Shown: one piece after another, positions 1 to 13,269 of the stretch
How positions within the stretch are numbered: position 1 is the first letter of the stretch
Layout: each line of letters begins with the position of its first letter
Origin: Taxillus chinensis
Lineage: Eukaryota > Streptophyta > Magnoliopsida > Santalales > Loranthaceae
Assembly: GCA_023512835.1 (NCBI GenBank)
Contig: CM042088.1
Span: forward strand, 46,450,699-46,514,698
Length of the DNA stretch: 64,000 nucleotides
Direction: 5' to 3'
The notes under the pieces: generated by a model
What the model was told of the DNA's origin: nothing
Seen by the model: only the letters and a program-made list of their open reading frames with translations
Databases searched by the model: none
Program-made: the position numbers and the translations under genes

Positions 1-210
1 GATACTTACATATCAATCAATTCATGCTCCAACTCCATTAATTCAAAACCTAGCGACCGGTGTCGGAATTGGACACACACAGACACACAGTTGAGTTGAG
101 TGACGGAGGATTTGTTTTCTTTCTTCTTGTTTTCATTCGATTAATTACTATTCTAGAAGAAATCATAAGCCTGGGGTTTGTTTTTGTCTCGATTCAATAT
201 TCTTCCAATT

Positions 211-243
<33 letters not shown>

Positions 244-708
244 GTTCGTACGTTGGTTCGCTGATTAAATTTATTATTTATGGATCTGGCTTGGTTAGGG
301 TTGTGTTCGCCCTAAATTTTTGTGCATCTCTGTGGTGTTTCTTTGTATTTAAAAGTGAAGTGACCCTCTTAATGATTTTTTAGAAATCATCAGACGCTGG
401 CGGTTTGCAATCCCTAGAATCCATCTGGTCATAGGAAGTACTGTCTTGGCCTGAACACTTGTCTATCAGTTTTTTTTTTTCTTTTTCCAAATGTGCTTCC
501 TGGTAGATTTGCAAAGGTCTGTCAGTATTTTGTGTGTAGTACAGTATTGTTCAGAGTAAGTGTGCATATATATATATATATATATCGAATTCCTCACTGG
601 TTTCTTTGAATATGATAAGAATTAAAAGAAAGAAAAATAAGAAGACCCAATTTTTGGATCATAATTTGACATACTAAGATAAGTGAAAGTCTGGACTTTC
701 TTGTGCAG

Positions 709-773
709 CTGACGCGTGTGACAACCAGTGGCTTAACTGAAAGGGTTTGCCTTGGCAAAGAACTATAAACACT
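709..773 (+). other. 5' leader segment of the MUB gene after a probable leader intron
   Basis: A pyrimidine-rich stretch ending TTGTGCAG at 701-708 looks like a 3' splice site, so the leader exon carrying the start codon probably begins at 709. The upstream leader exon and the promoter would lie in 1-600 or before the window. I cannot fix the donor; several GT-rich sites occur near 200-240. Confidence 0.45.
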
Positions 774-2385
774 ATGGCTGAAGGAAAGGAAGATAATCAA
801 GATTTAGAATTGAAGTTTCGTATATGTGATGGAACAGATATATGTCACAGCACCTACTCTTCATCCACCACTATTGCCACTGTTAAGAAAAAACTTCTTG
901 CTGAGTGGCCTCGAGGTTTCTTGTTTGCCTTTTATATTCTTCTTCCTCTTTTGAAAACGTATCTTGTATGCAAATTGGTTGTGATGATTTGAACTTTTAA
1001 GTAGTGGATTCATCTAGATGTATTCAGTACTTTGAAGTGCTTAATTAAATGTATTTGCACGGTTTCTAATGATCACCTGTCCCTCACTGGTTATCTTTAG
1101 GTCCATGTTCTGAGTGATGATGAATTTTACTACAGTGCTTATCATATTTGGACTGTTCTTTTGGATTACAGTGACATATTAGCGCCTTTATTCATCACAA
1201 ATTTTTGTCATTTCCATTTTTTGAACTTTGTTGTTTGGCTGTAGTTGGAAGATTTTTCAGTATCAGTACTGGCTATATGGACATAAAAATCTGGCCTTCT
1301 AATTAAATGATGGCACAATAGATAGAAAATGCAACATGAATCAATATTATACTCATACGGTATAGAGTATAAAAATTGTGTGTGTGTGTATGTACATTTA
1401 ACTTTGCTGATTTGCCTTTATCCATGTTTGATACTGCTTATGGCGTTTACATGCATAGTGATGACTGAGTGGGTGGCACAAAGAATGCGTTGGGTTTGAC
1501 TTGTCTACTATCAGTGTAGATTTATCCTGAAAAAATCTTTTCTGGCTACCTTTAGCCCTGAAGATTTAACTTCTCCATTTCTAGCAATCACAGCTATTGA
1601 TGAAATGAAAATAAAATTCATCATGCATTCATGATATGAACTTTCGTTTTGGTTTGGTTGATTCATGAAAAATACTGTTTATAATATGATTATTCTTTCA
1701 TAGCTGAAGTTTCTGATGGAGCCTCAGTCTTATCAGACAAAACAGTATTTCCCAAGACAGTAGATGATATGAAGCTTATACATGCTGGAAGGTTTTTAGA
1801 GAATGACAACACACTTGCTGAGTCGAAGATAACCATCGGAGACCTTCCTGGTGAAGTTATCACAATTCATGTGGTGGTGCAGCCTTCCCTAGGTAAAGAG
1901 AAGACAGGTTTGTTTTGGCTCTCTGCCTATTATTCCCCTTATGCAAATAGGCTTGTGTTTATGTGATGGGCCATAGAAATTACAGATCTTAGAACTGGCC
2001 TCCTCCATCATGCTGACGAGTTTATATCATTATTTTTCTCAAGTCACTTGTTCATATGATTGTGGGTTCATTGAAAAATTGAACTGCTGGATGCCATGAG
2101 TAATAGTGATGAAGGCCAAATCCTGATGTTGCAAAGAATGAGCCATTTCTATGGGGTTCGATTTTGAATGGCAAACATATCAATTGCTTTTCCAGGATGA
2201 GCATCCCTTCTAGATGATAAACCGAGTGGAAGTTTAAAAAAAAAAAAGAAGAGATTTTAGCCGTTATGTTACTGCAGATTTTGTGGTAATGTTTCTTATT
2301 TCCCCGTGTACTCGTCCATTGCACTGCAGGAAAGAAGCAGCGAGAGAAGTCAAAGCAGAATTCGTGCGCTTGTAGCATCCTTTAG
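774..2385 (+). CDS. MUB: Membrane-anchored ubiquitin-fold protein (MUB), 3 coding exons
   Basis: MUBs are small ubiquitin-fold proteins that are prenylated and attached to the plasma membrane, where they bind some E2 ubiquitin-conjugating enzymes. Coding exons: 774-915, 1737-1892 and 2330-2385, giving 117 residues, the normal family length. Exon 1 encodes the first strands of the fold (LELKFRICDGTDI) up to AEWPR. Exon 2 carries PKTVDDMKLIHAGRFLEN and the ITIHVVVQPSLG end of the fold. Exon 3 encodes a basic linker and ends NSCACSIL, so the CaaX box is CSIL, with a second Cys two residues upstream that could be palmitoylated. The ATG at 774 was chosen because it is the first in-frame ATG before MAEGKEDN. 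An acceptor at 707-708 suggests an intron in the 5' leader. A second donor (after 1907) and a second acceptor (before 1704) are both in frame. The family call rests on sequence recognition. Confidence 0.9.
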
Positions 2386-5060
2386 AATGGAGAGCCCATT
2401 AGGCGGCATCCGTTGCATACAGAAGTAACTTTTTTTTTTAAATATATATATACAGTTTTTCCCATGCAACTTCATATTTGAAATGGTGCACGGGATTAGC
2501 ATGGGTTCACCCTTCATTCATGATGTAATCATTAAGCTTGCTATCTACACACATACAGGAAAAAAGAAGAAAAAAAAGAAAGAAACCGGAGATGTTGTAA
2601 TTATCCATAAACGAAGAGTTTCTTTTGACTATCGTTGCTGGAGCCTGGAGGGACAGATAAGCATTTTTCTTATAAATGAAGAGCCAATATTATTGGACAG
2701 AGGGAGAGATAAGCATTTTTCGTATTGGTATTATTATTATATTATTATTATTATTTATGCAATTGTGTGTGAATTGCTTGCTGCTGTTGTCTGACCAAAA
2801 TTGTATCCGCTGACACTGAGATAGAAGTAGAAGGGTGGGAAACGAAACGAGAGCCTCATAATTAATTGCTTCTCGCTATCCGTGACTGCGTCATTGCACT
2901 CGTCATCAATAACTTTTCAAATGAACAAAACAAAATAGGGGCTTCTTGCGCCTCAAGTCAACCGACATTTGCTGTGATTGGTGTATGCATTTATTGTGAA
3001 CTTTCTTTGCTTTTACTTGTATTCGCATTCAATTCATTTAAAGCGTTTTTATTCTTTTAAATATTTTAATAAATTTATTTATGTTTAGTAATTGGATTCA
3101 AATTATATGTATTTACTGTAAATTTTATTAAATATTAATTTTAAAGTTTGATGTTTAATAAAATTTTTAATAAAATATATATTTTGAATCAAATTTATAA
3201 TTAATATTATTTTATATAAGTAAATTTATTAAAATATTTAATTATTTTATTATACTTTTAAATTTAAGGGTTTGCATAATTAGGCATTTTTTGCATAATT
3301 AGGCATTGAAACCACTGTTTAGTTTTAGCATAAATAACGAATCAAGTATCAACTTTGATCGGATCTCCTGGTTACTTATGATTGGGACTCGTTCATTGGG
3401 ACGACTCCTGATGGCAACGCTGCTCGCACCGCTTCTCTAATGACTTAGCAACAATGTGACACCTTACCGATGACACGTATGGCATGATGAGTGGTGGGGT
3501 TTTGCACCCGACGAGACATGTGCATTATACAAAAAGTGTTACGGTCGTAAAATTATGATCACTTGAACAGTTATAACAGTTATGATTTTTTTTTTCTCAT
3601 TTTCTAATAATTGGTATATGGTTATTTAAATATTATTTAATTTCAGTTGTACGCTAATATTACTCTAAAATTAATACAATTTAAGTCTATAAAATTTAAG
3701 TCAAAATTTTAAAATTCAAACTATGTGTATATTTTAATTTTAAAAAAAAAATAAAAAAAACCATGTTAAAACACCGTGTACCAAGTCAAAGTCGATTTGT
3801 TACACCAGTGAGATAAAATAAAGTTGAAATGTGAAAACCTGGGATATACCACAAACAAAATTTACCCGAGGTAATGGGGGGGAGGGTCACTTCACTTGTT
3901 GTGTAATGTGGATAGAAAAGAAAAAGAAGTCGACAAACCCCAGTCACTCGTGATGTCGCTGCATTATTCTCGTGAGTGGTCAGCCTCTCCACTAGGCGGG
4001 CGGGTGGGTCTCCTTCCGGTCGATTACCTTGAATGCCGCACCCATAACAATAAACATGCAACGAAGTTGACAATGGCATATTCCAATTATTACCACCATC
4101 CTTCGACAGCGCAGCGATAAACAATCGGACAAGGAAAGCCACCTCTATTTGCCCATTGCCCATGTAAACACTTGAACATTAATAAGTTGAGGCTTTGAAA
4201 ACTACTTCAATCTTTTTTTTAAAATGGCACATTCTTTTTTTTGTTCTTAGGAGTTAAGGAGAACATTGAATTGATAGTGAATTAATTAAAAATTTTAATA
4301 AAATTATTTACATAAAAGTGTGATATTGATTATAAATTATACTCAAAAATTTATTTATCGAATATTAAAATTTTAAATTTTGAAACATTAACTAGTTAAA
4401 TTTGACTAGTTAATGCTTCAAAGTATAACATTTTAATAAATTTTTTAATTAAAATATAAAAATAATTTGTGATTAATATTATTTCATATGAATAAATTTA
4501 TTAAAACTTGTAAGTATATATTTTGATTTTTTAATTATAATTTTTATTGAAATTTATGTTGAATTCTGAATTTAAAAATATTTTTTATTTAATAAAAAAA
4601 AAATAATTAAAAAAAATAAAATCCCAGTGTATCACATTCTTTCTTTATATTAGGAAAATAAATTAAAATTTATAAAATTTAAATTTAATTTATATAAATG
4701 ATACAGAGTTAATTTTTACAATAAATATGAAAAATACCGAAATAATCGACATGGTCGATTTTTAACCCGAAAATACCGAAATGCCGCTGTCGTCTTCTTC
4801 TTTCTCTACCCATTTTTGGTTGTAGACTTGTAGTTGTTATTTAAAGATCTTGGAAGAAGCAAAATAAAAATAAAAATAAAAAGAATCCTCAACCTCATCC
4901 GAGCTCCACCGAAATCCAGAAAATGAAATGAACGGCTCTCATCACCATCACAATTCCCAACATCACCACTACCAGTACCAGTAGTACCAGTACCAGTACC
5001 AGTACCGGTACCAGTACCATCGTAGAGCAGTGTTGGGTGTTGAAGTAGAAGGAGGGGAAG
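2386..5060. other. Intergenic, AT-rich, no supported gene
   Basis: This holds the MUB 3' region, long AT-rich runs (about 3,060-3,320 and 4,200-4,740) and the promoter of the CONSTANS-like gene. A direct duplication of the short unit TTTGCATAATTAGGCATT lies near 3,272-3,306. Open frames here, such as the 125-codon minus-strand frame at 3,786-4,163, have no recognisable domain or splice context. Confidence 0.6.
4968..5028 (+). repeat. CAGTAC-type hexanucleotide repeat in the COL leader
   Basis: About ten imperfect hexamer units of CAGTAC/CAGTAG lie 35-95 bases before the CONSTANS-like start codon, so probably in the 5' untranslated leader. On the opposite strand they give a misleading Tyr/Trp-rich open frame. 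Confidence 0.7.
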
Positions 5061-6827
5061 ATGGGAAGCCCAAATAATCGAACATGCGATTTCTGCGGCG
5101 GCGCAAGCAAGGCAGTGGTGTACTGCAGAGCGGACTCGGCGAAGCTCTGCTTCTCCTGCGACCGGGAGGTCCACTCCACCAACCCACTCTTCACGAAGCA
5201 CACCAGGTCCTTCCTCTGCGACGCCTGCGACATTTCCCCTGCCTCCATCCTCTGCTCCACCGAGTCTAGGGTTTTGTGCCAGAACTGCGACTGGAAGAAG
5301 CACAATCGCTCCCTCTCCAATCCCACCCACGATCGGAGGCCACTCGAGGGCTTCTCCGGTTGCCCTAATTCCACCGACCTCCTCGCGATTGCTGGCCTCG
5401 ACGATGATCTCGGAGATAAGAACCTGTCCGGCAACGGCAACGGCGACGGAGACGGCGACGGCGATGATGTCTTCTCGGATTTCTTCATCTGGGACACTCC
5501 ATCGATTGTCACCTACGACGATCTCATCGTTCCTACTGATTCTGACCATAATTTCCGAGCTATGGGTGTTCCTTCTCTGCCCAAGGTTAGATCCATTCTG
5601 GCGATGATGTGTCTGTGTTGTATTTGTATATCTGAACTGACTATTCATCCGTATTCGTATGGCCGGGGTCATCATTCATGTTCGTGTTCATGTTCTTTCT
5701 TTGGTTATTTGATTTTATTTTGATATTGATTGAATTTATTTTAGAATCGAAAAGCCGCTTGTGGGCAACACAAGGATGAAATCCTTCATCAGCTCCGCCA
5801 ACTGTGGAATTCCGAAACCGGCTTCAACTCTACAACCGGGGATGCTGAACTCAAACCCCTTAATGTGTCTCGACTTCAATCCATGCCACCTACACAGAAC
5901 CACCAGCCAGGAAATGTTTATATTGGCGGTCATCAAAAAGATGCCAATACAATAGTGGATCGTGATTTTGAGGTGTGATTTACTTGTTGCGCCCCTTATA
6001 AGATTGTTGGATTCTTTTTATTGTGTGTGAATTGGTTCCTTGAGTTGTCATATGATTTTCTTGTGCTTCATATAGAGACAGGTCTCGCTATATGATTTTG
6101 GCGTCCTTGATGTTACGATTTGAAAAATCATTTGATGGTATGATTTTGTCGCACTTGATTTGATGCAGGAAGCTGCATTTCAATGGTATGAAGATGTTGG
6201 CAATGCCGTAAATGAAGAAATTCAGGTTTTAACAAGTTACACCGAGGAAGGTTTTGGGGATGGCCGCAAGCCTTCAGTTGTGGGTGGTAGTGCGAGTCAT
6301 GTCAATGATGGGAATCAAAGTCAGTCCGATATCTACATCACCACTGCTAATGGTGTCTTCCCTGTTCTTCCGAAAAGCTCTCCCCACGAGGTAACCCCCC
6401 AGGACAGAGAGACTGCAATTTCACGGTACAAGGAGAAGAAGAAAACCAGGAGGTAAGTCAATTACTTCTTTTCCGATCAAAAGAAAGAGCTAGAAACTTG
6501 GTGCCACTGAAGTTTTGGTCGAACTTAAATTGTGCAGACAGTAATATGAAAGTTGGAAGCTTAAAGCTAATAAAGGCTAAAATTTCGGTGCTCATTGCTA
6601 TTCCAACTTTTTTTTTAATAAAACACAGTATATGCAACTTCACCAATTTTTGGTTTTGGAGCTGGGAGTTGTTGTCAGTTGCGAGGTTGAAATTATAGTA
6701 AACTCATTCAGATTAACATTCTTGCAATGCAACCAGGTATGAGAAGCACATTAGGTATGAGTCAAGAAAGGTTCGAGCAGAAAGCAGGATAAGAATAAAG
6801 GGACGGTTTGCTAAGATAGATCACTAA
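5061..6827 (+). CDS. COL: CONSTANS-like zinc finger protein (two B-boxes + CCT), COL9/10-like
   Basis: Nuclear transcriptional regulator of the type linked to flowering time and light signalling. Exons: 5061-5585, 5745-5972, 6169-6452, 6737-6827; total 375 residues. B-box 1 is residues 9-47 (C9, C12, C22, C30, C33, H38, H47). The second B-box is residues 53-82 (C53, C56, C65, C73, C76, H81), including CQNCDWKKH. It is followed by [10 protein letters not shown], similar to the motif after the B-boxes in COL9/COL10. Exon 1 also holds an Asn/Gly/Asp hexamer-encoded run near residues 124-135. Exon 2 contains a [12 protein letters not shown] segment. The CCT domain is split across exons 3 and 4: [16 protein letters not shown] joined to [15 protein letters not shown], ending KGRFAKIDH. 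All introns are GT-AG and every frame closes. The subclade is less sure than the family. Confidence 0.93.
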
Positions 6828-7639
6828 AACAAAGTGATTTGGTTCTTGTTTACATCACGCTGTGAGGAAGTTGAATGTTCTTGGATCAGGTAACATCAGA
6901 TATTTTTGAAGCTAAGCTAAGCTTGATAGTAGATAGGTTTTTTAGGCTTGGGCCAAGACAAGAGAAAGCGACTCTGCTTAATGTTGTAAATTTTAGCTGT
7001 CTTCCCCAAATCCCACTGTCGTTTAAAATGTAATGATACTTGTGGTGTGTATTAAATGTGGCAAGCTATCTTTTCACTTTTTCTTTCCTTTGGGGTTTCA
7101 GCAGGAGTTGCCTATACCTTGTATTTTAATTTTTGAGACTCATCTTAGTTATTGTGTGAACAAAGTTGTAGAGGTACCTGAGAAATGCATGGAGGACATG
7201 AGTGTGTTTTACCCTCACAAATGAGATAAAATTCTTAATTTTTCCATGGAAGATGGAAGTGAGCTGGCGGAAATTGCAGGAGATGGGAACACAGATATTT
7301 AATAAAATCTTTGCCTACCGATTTCAAAAGCGGACAACAAAAACCCCAAAGTACAACTATACTGTAGATATTATAGATGAAAAGTAGTATGTAACTCTAT
7401 CATAAAAAACAATCCACACAAAGAAGACCGAACCTTTCTCACTATTATATTTTTGTTTAAGCTGCTGATTGCTTCATGATATAATCGCGTGAATACGTTA
7501 TAACTTCTCTCCCTTTTAGCCGTGCACAACTCTATGCATGCTGGTGTAATTTGTTGACAGCAGCAAGACAAGACACACACACACACGGTAAACCCAGACG
7601 CGGGCCTAGAAGTAAACCCAGCAGACATGTTTCAATTTG

Positions 7640-8355
7640 GTGTAATTTGTTTACCTGTTTGGTACACATAGAAGCTGTTTTAGAATTTTAAAATCGGTGA
7701 GGAAGTTCATTTTAAAAATTATTTTTAACTATATTTTATTTTTAAATTTAAATTTAAATTTCAAGAAAGATTTAGTTTTTAAAATTTTTATTTATTTTAT
7801 TACTTGAATTTATTAAAAGTTTTTAAAATTTTATAGGACATAATTTTTTAATATATATATATTTTTAAAAATATATTTTCTTCTAGCAAATAAAAATTAA
7901 TTTTAAATTATAATTCAATGTAAACTCCAGAAAAATATAGAAAATTAAATATAAAAATTAAATTTTGTGCCATGCATGTCCATTGTTTTATGTTTTTGAA
8001 AATATCTTTTTTTCAAAATCAGAATTCATAATTTAAAAGTTGTTTGGTAAGCCTAACATTTTATTCAAATAAAGTAGTTGTTTTTAAAATTAACTATTTT
8101 ACTGTTTTTTGTTTTCAAATTAAACTTTAATTTAACTGTACACTCAAAATTCTTTTTTTAAATTTTTTTCTTCCCAATACTTTCTTTTTTAGCCCATTAT
8201 ATTTTATTTTTTTCTTAATTTTCATGGGTTCCAATTAAAAAATACTCTTTTTAAAACAATTCGCATATCAATCCAAATTTATTTTTAAAATTAAGAATTT
8301 AAATTTTAATTCTAATAAATATTTAAATTATCAAATCAAAAAAAAAAAAAAACGC
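7640..8355. repeat. AT-rich dispersed repeat, member 1
   Basis: An AT-rich block that begins near CTGTTTGGTACAC and ends near ATCAAATCAAA. It shares ordered motifs with two other blocks at 13,270-13,620 and 28,480-28,980: a TTTAAAAC-type pair around ACTC/CACCC, then AATTTAAATTTTAATTCTAATAAA. The outer TTTGGTA/TACCAAAC-type end seen in members 1 and 3 suggests a non-autonomous DNA transposon, but no target duplication could be fixed. Confidence 0.4.
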
Positions 8356-9469
8356 ACCTAATGACTCCGTAATATCCCGTGGCTATAATATATTATCAAT
8401 TTTATTGGTAGGCCCTGATGGGCCTCTTTGATTGCTTGTAACATCCTTCACGACGGTTTGGTGGGATGAGATTCTATGGTTGTTAAAAAAAAACAATGCT
8501 TTTTCCTTTGGAGATAATTCACACGATATACTTCTTTCGTTAGATTGATATTGAGTTTTTAATATATTTTCATACCAATGATGGTTATGCACATATTATT
8601 TATACAACTTACTTAAAAATATTTTTTTTATTTTTTATCATTAGAAATATATTCTTCAAATTTATTTACCTATTACCACTTAATCATTTAAATATTTTAC
8701 TATAGAAAAGTAAAAAATAATTAAAATTTATAAATCTTAAAATATTATACTAGAAATAGTGTGAGGAGATAATTAATTGCTGCAATCGCCACAATTACCA
8801 ACAACAATAATAGTATAAATAACTATAATAACAGTAATAGTAACAGTATCAATAGCTATAACAACAGTAACAATAGGAATAACAATATAAATAACTATAA
8901 CAACCATAGTAGTAATAATAGCAATAACAATAAAAATAACATCATCACCAGCAACAACAGTTGCATTAATAACAGTAAAATCATATTATCTCCAGATGAT
9001 AATTTGCTAGATAATAATTGATAATATGGTGCACCACTTAAGAGACCGACAATTAATCCTACCCGTAAAATCAACGTTTTCACTTAACGATTTTACCCAC
9101 CAACTGTTTTTCTCATATTCCTAGTTATTTTTCAAAGCTAGTTTTATTATGTTTAATTAATTAATTAATTTTTATTAAATGAATTTTATTCGATTGAAGT
9201 ATTTTTGTGATCTAAAATTTGGTTTACACTTGTATTATATAGCCCCGGTAAAAGTGCATGACATAGGCCTATTTCTATCTCATTGCATTTTCCACGGTTA
9301 TGATCTCACCATGCAATCTTTAAATCAAAAGTCATTCCTTCCCAATGGTTTTCAGCTTTTCCTTTACCTTTTTGCTGGATGTCTTCTGCCCTTCTTCCTT
9401 CTATGACACTACCAAGAAGTTGACCTAAGATAAAAAGTGATGTAATACTTCAATTGGCTACCTAGCTAG

Positions 9470-9471
<2 letters not shown>

Positions 9472-9524
<53 letters not shown>
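9472..9524. repeat. (TA)n microsatellite, about 53 bp
   Basis: A perfect alternating AT tract. Such tracts are self-complementary and length-variable. Many more lie in the window, for example near 10,549, 14,608, 17,272, 18,430, 22,230, 22,690 and 23,606. Confidence 0.95.
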
Positions 9525-9526
<2 letters not shown>

Positions 9527-10535
9527 AATTAAATTAAAATCAAATAAAATTAATCCAACAATAACTATTGGACTCTGCAAATGCCCTTAAGATGTAGAAA
9601 TGTGAACCTTATCCCTGACGAGATAGGGCCACCCACCCCTATCTTCTCTTTGGTCTGCTAGAGAAATCCCATTAATCGGTTTGTCACAAAAAGTAAAAGT
9701 ATCAAACAAAGGAATGGAAATTTGCGATGGATTTGAGGTGCATGCAACACACTCTAAAAAAGGCTAATTCCATTTCCATCGACCTGCTAGGCGCAGATGG
9801 AGACCTCCAGAAACCGATAATGATATGATATATAGATATATATATATATATCATACAAGAGTGGCGCCTTTAAATTTGTAATTATTAAACAATAATATCA
9901 TCTACACTTACATGGCACTTAATTTTCATGTACACGTACCTTCCAAGCTAAGCCCTTCATATAAATGTTCAGGTCTCTGCGCGCGCGCGTTTGAATTGAG
10001 ATTCAGATCTAAAACATCGATATGATCATGTACCTACGTTCGATGTGATGGATGCTTTACCTTTCCTCGATCATGAGATAGCGTGTTGACATGTATCCGG
10101 TTGCGGGCCTTAAAGTTTATTTACGGATAGCCCGATCATCGCGCTTTATGTGACGCAGAAGGACACTACACCATTTAAGTACAGTAACTTTTGAAAAAAA
10201 AAAATATATTACGAATTTTTTTAAAAGCAAGGCGAATATATTTTAAATTAGGAAACAAAACATACGATAATTATGGGTACCGAAGACAATGTCAGCTTAC
10301 TAAGAAAAGCTTGAAGAACCAATTAATTAATGTAGCTAGTAGAAGAATTTTTGAATAAAATATGTATTTTGATATATTGTGAGCCAAAGGTTGAGAGGCC
10401 TTGTCCTTGCTCGCGGGAGTTCAATTATACTAATAATTAACCATCGAACGTAAGACCTTAATTTACTCTATCTTATTTTAAAGCATACATATACATGTAT
10501 ATCACTCACTGCTGATTCATAACACACACATATAC

Positions 10536-10569
<34 letters not shown>

Positions 10570-11290
10570 TGACATAGTAATAAAATAACTTGGTCACAAT
10601 GAGTTTTCCGTACGTGATATATATATATTTTATCAATTGAGTTGAGTTGATTGCAAATCGGAAAGACTTTTTCACCATTATACATCTTTAATTTATGGGT
10701 AAAATATATCCACATATTAAAAAATAAAATAAAATTATATCATCAACTACAGATCATGGGCCATGGACAAAAGCTATAATCTCTTTCCCTCACGTTTATC
10801 TCACAATCACACGATCTCCACTACATCGCACTGATGGCTCCTTTGCACAACATTGTTGCTGTCATCCCTTTCTCTCTCATTTATATTATTGCATCGTTCG
10901 ATCCCACCCCCCAAATATATATGCATATTGCCGCCATGCCCTCCATCTGGTGAGTACTCCCCGCGTACAACGCGGCTAGATTTCTTATGCATTTCTAAAA
11001 CGATAATGGATTATTATTAATTTATTTTTGTAATAGTGCATGGTTTTGGCCTGGGCACATGTGGTGTATATATTTGAATCAGTCATTAATTATGGAACCC
11101 TGATCTGTATTCTTTTATCTGATATCCAATCCCTAGAATTTCACCGACCGACTGTTTGCTTGTTGTTTAAAAAACAAGGGCTCATAATAAAAACCGAAAA
11201 CACAGAAGAGTCCTAAATTTTTCGTACGTTTTTTAAAAATGTTATAGTCATTTTTGAATACTGGAAAATAAAATATTATTATATCTACTT

Positions 11291-11655
11291 TGTTGGTATA
11301 TGTGGCTCATATATGCCTAATGTGAAATACAAGTAAGAGGCTGGCAACCGAGTGGAGCGGTGTAGAGCTTGGATGGCTGGCGTTGGATTTTTTTCTGTTG
11401 GGCCGGAAGCCCAGGAGGTTTGGGGGGGTGTAGGGGGTGGAGCTCCCCACGGTATGGGCCTGTGCCGTTAGGGGAAATTAATAGGTCGGCAATATATATA
11501 TATGTCTATCGATATAAATCCTAATCGCTTGTAATATTCAACAGAATAATACAAACAGAAACGTCGTCGCTCCTGTGGACATATCCGGTATTAGGAAACC
11601 ACATAAATCTTGTGTTCTTATGCTAATCGTGTGTGTGGCGTCGATTTTCTTTTCA
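11291..11655 (+). mobile_element. Solo LTR, copia-like, 365 bp
   Basis: The element starts TGTTGG and ends TTTTCA (TG...CA) and is flanked on both sides by the 5-bp duplication TACTT (11286-11290 and 11656-11660). Inside are a TATA-like GATATAAAT near 11,511 and an R/U5-like 3' part containing GAATAATACAA, CCTGTGGACATA and ACATAAATCTTGTG, typical of plant Ty1-copia LTR ends. No primer-binding site, gag-pol or second LTR follows, so it is a solo LTR left by recombination. The copia assignment is from recognition of the U5 motifs. Confidence 0.8.
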
Positions 11656-11929
11656 TACTTGAAAATATTTTAAAAATAAAAATATAAAATAGCTAATTTG
11701 AGTGTTTCCACTTGTTAAAATCTTCCCATGATTAGTTCTATCATTGCTACATTGAGCAATGACTGCCACGGGCCGGAAGCGACGTACAAAATAGTGTCCT
11801 TCAACAAGTGCACTTTTAATGATAATACTGCCCTATGACACAAATATATACATGGAGTCAACGCTTAAGGCAAAAGAGCGCCATCAGAACTCGTGTAGTC
11901 GTGTGTTGTACTCTACAATACCTGTAAAG

Positions 11930-11931
<2 letters not shown>

Positions 11932-11997
<66 letters not shown>
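11932..11997. repeat. (TA)n microsatellite, about 66 bp
   Basis: Alternating AT tract with one phase slip (TTA) near 11,967, which divides it into two runs that can each fold back. Confidence 0.95.
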
Positions 11998-11999
<2 letters not shown>

Positions 12000-13269
12000 A
12001 ATGATTACTTATAAAGAGATTTGTGCTTACAGATAATTAAACTGATTTTGTTAGACTCACTTTAAACTAAACTTATACATAAAAAACGTTTTGCCTTAAA
12101 CAAGCACAAGAACGAAAACAGTGCTTTTGAATACTCTTGGAAGTCAAGCAATGAAGGATTTAAACATCAGGGATTTCGATTGATGTTGAAAAATGAAAAC
12201 CGAAACGCTTAATTAAACAGAAATGAGAATTCTAAACACAAATAGCCTAGCTAGAAACTAATTGAAGTAAAAGGGTACGTAGAGCAACATCCTAAACATA
12301 GAGGAGAGTAGAGCTGATTGAAAATAATTTGGTGTCAATTTTTTTTTCTTAAACCCAGAATGATGAGCTAGCTGCAGATTTTTTCCGCTATACATTGTTA
12401 GAATTGTCTTACCTTGGAAAGTTGTCAACCAAACTATTTGCTAATAAATATAAGAGTGAATTCTTCGTGTATTAGTATTATTAGTTAATTGATTTTAGTA
12501 TGAAATTCCTTCGAAATCTAATAACAAATTATATTTTTCATTCATAATAATATCTAATATTTTGATGTGTTTTTGGGTATTTTGCTTCATTATTCTCAAT
12601 TCTTAGCCATTATATTATTCACATTGTCATGTGATTGGGGTATCTTATAATTGATGAAGTAATTCTCATATAATAAATTAATTTTAGGATGAATTATAGT
12701 GTTTTAAAATCGCTTATATTTTTTTCTTTTCTCTCTTATTTGTGAATAAGGTTTTTTTTTTGTGTAACTAATATGATGGGGAAAGAAAAAGGTAATTCTG
12801 TCATTAACAAACTAAGAAAGTATGCTTGCATGGGATTAAGTGATTGGCTAAATTTTATTATGAATTTCAAAGTGATCGAGTTAACATCTCGCCTTAATAA
12901 GGTCATATTATGGGAGTTTTTTTAAAATATGAGTACTCAGTTAAACTTGTTTTTGATTTTTTGGGCACTTGTTGGTTTACCGTAGGGGGGTGTAGTGGAG
13001 GTGCTGATATCCTTATACTATCATGCAAGTATGCTTGTACGTTAGTGAAGATAATCGTGCATTCTTGACACTTTTGAACCACCACTTGCCTCCCCGCAAA
13101 GAAAACTAGATTGTGATGTCGGATTTGTACTACCGGCATGAAAAAAGTATTAAGACCTTTTTTTGAGAGAGAATATATGTAGAATTAATGTTGACCTTGG
13201 CTAGATTAAATTTCTTGTAAGCCCCTTTTTTGCTCGGATGACTACGCGCCAAATTGGGTTTTGGTGTGA

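Noticed and set aside
3786..4163. 125-codon minus-strand frame as a gene
   Set aside because: No recognisable domain, no splice context, no promoter; a plus-strand frame overlaps it equally well. Chance frame in a GC-richer patch.
4806..5675. 289-codon minus-strand frame over the CONSTANS-like gene
   Set aside because: Overlaps exon 1 on the opposite strand, has no domain, and includes repeat-encoded Gly/Thr and Ala/Val runs. The plus strand encodes intact B-boxes.
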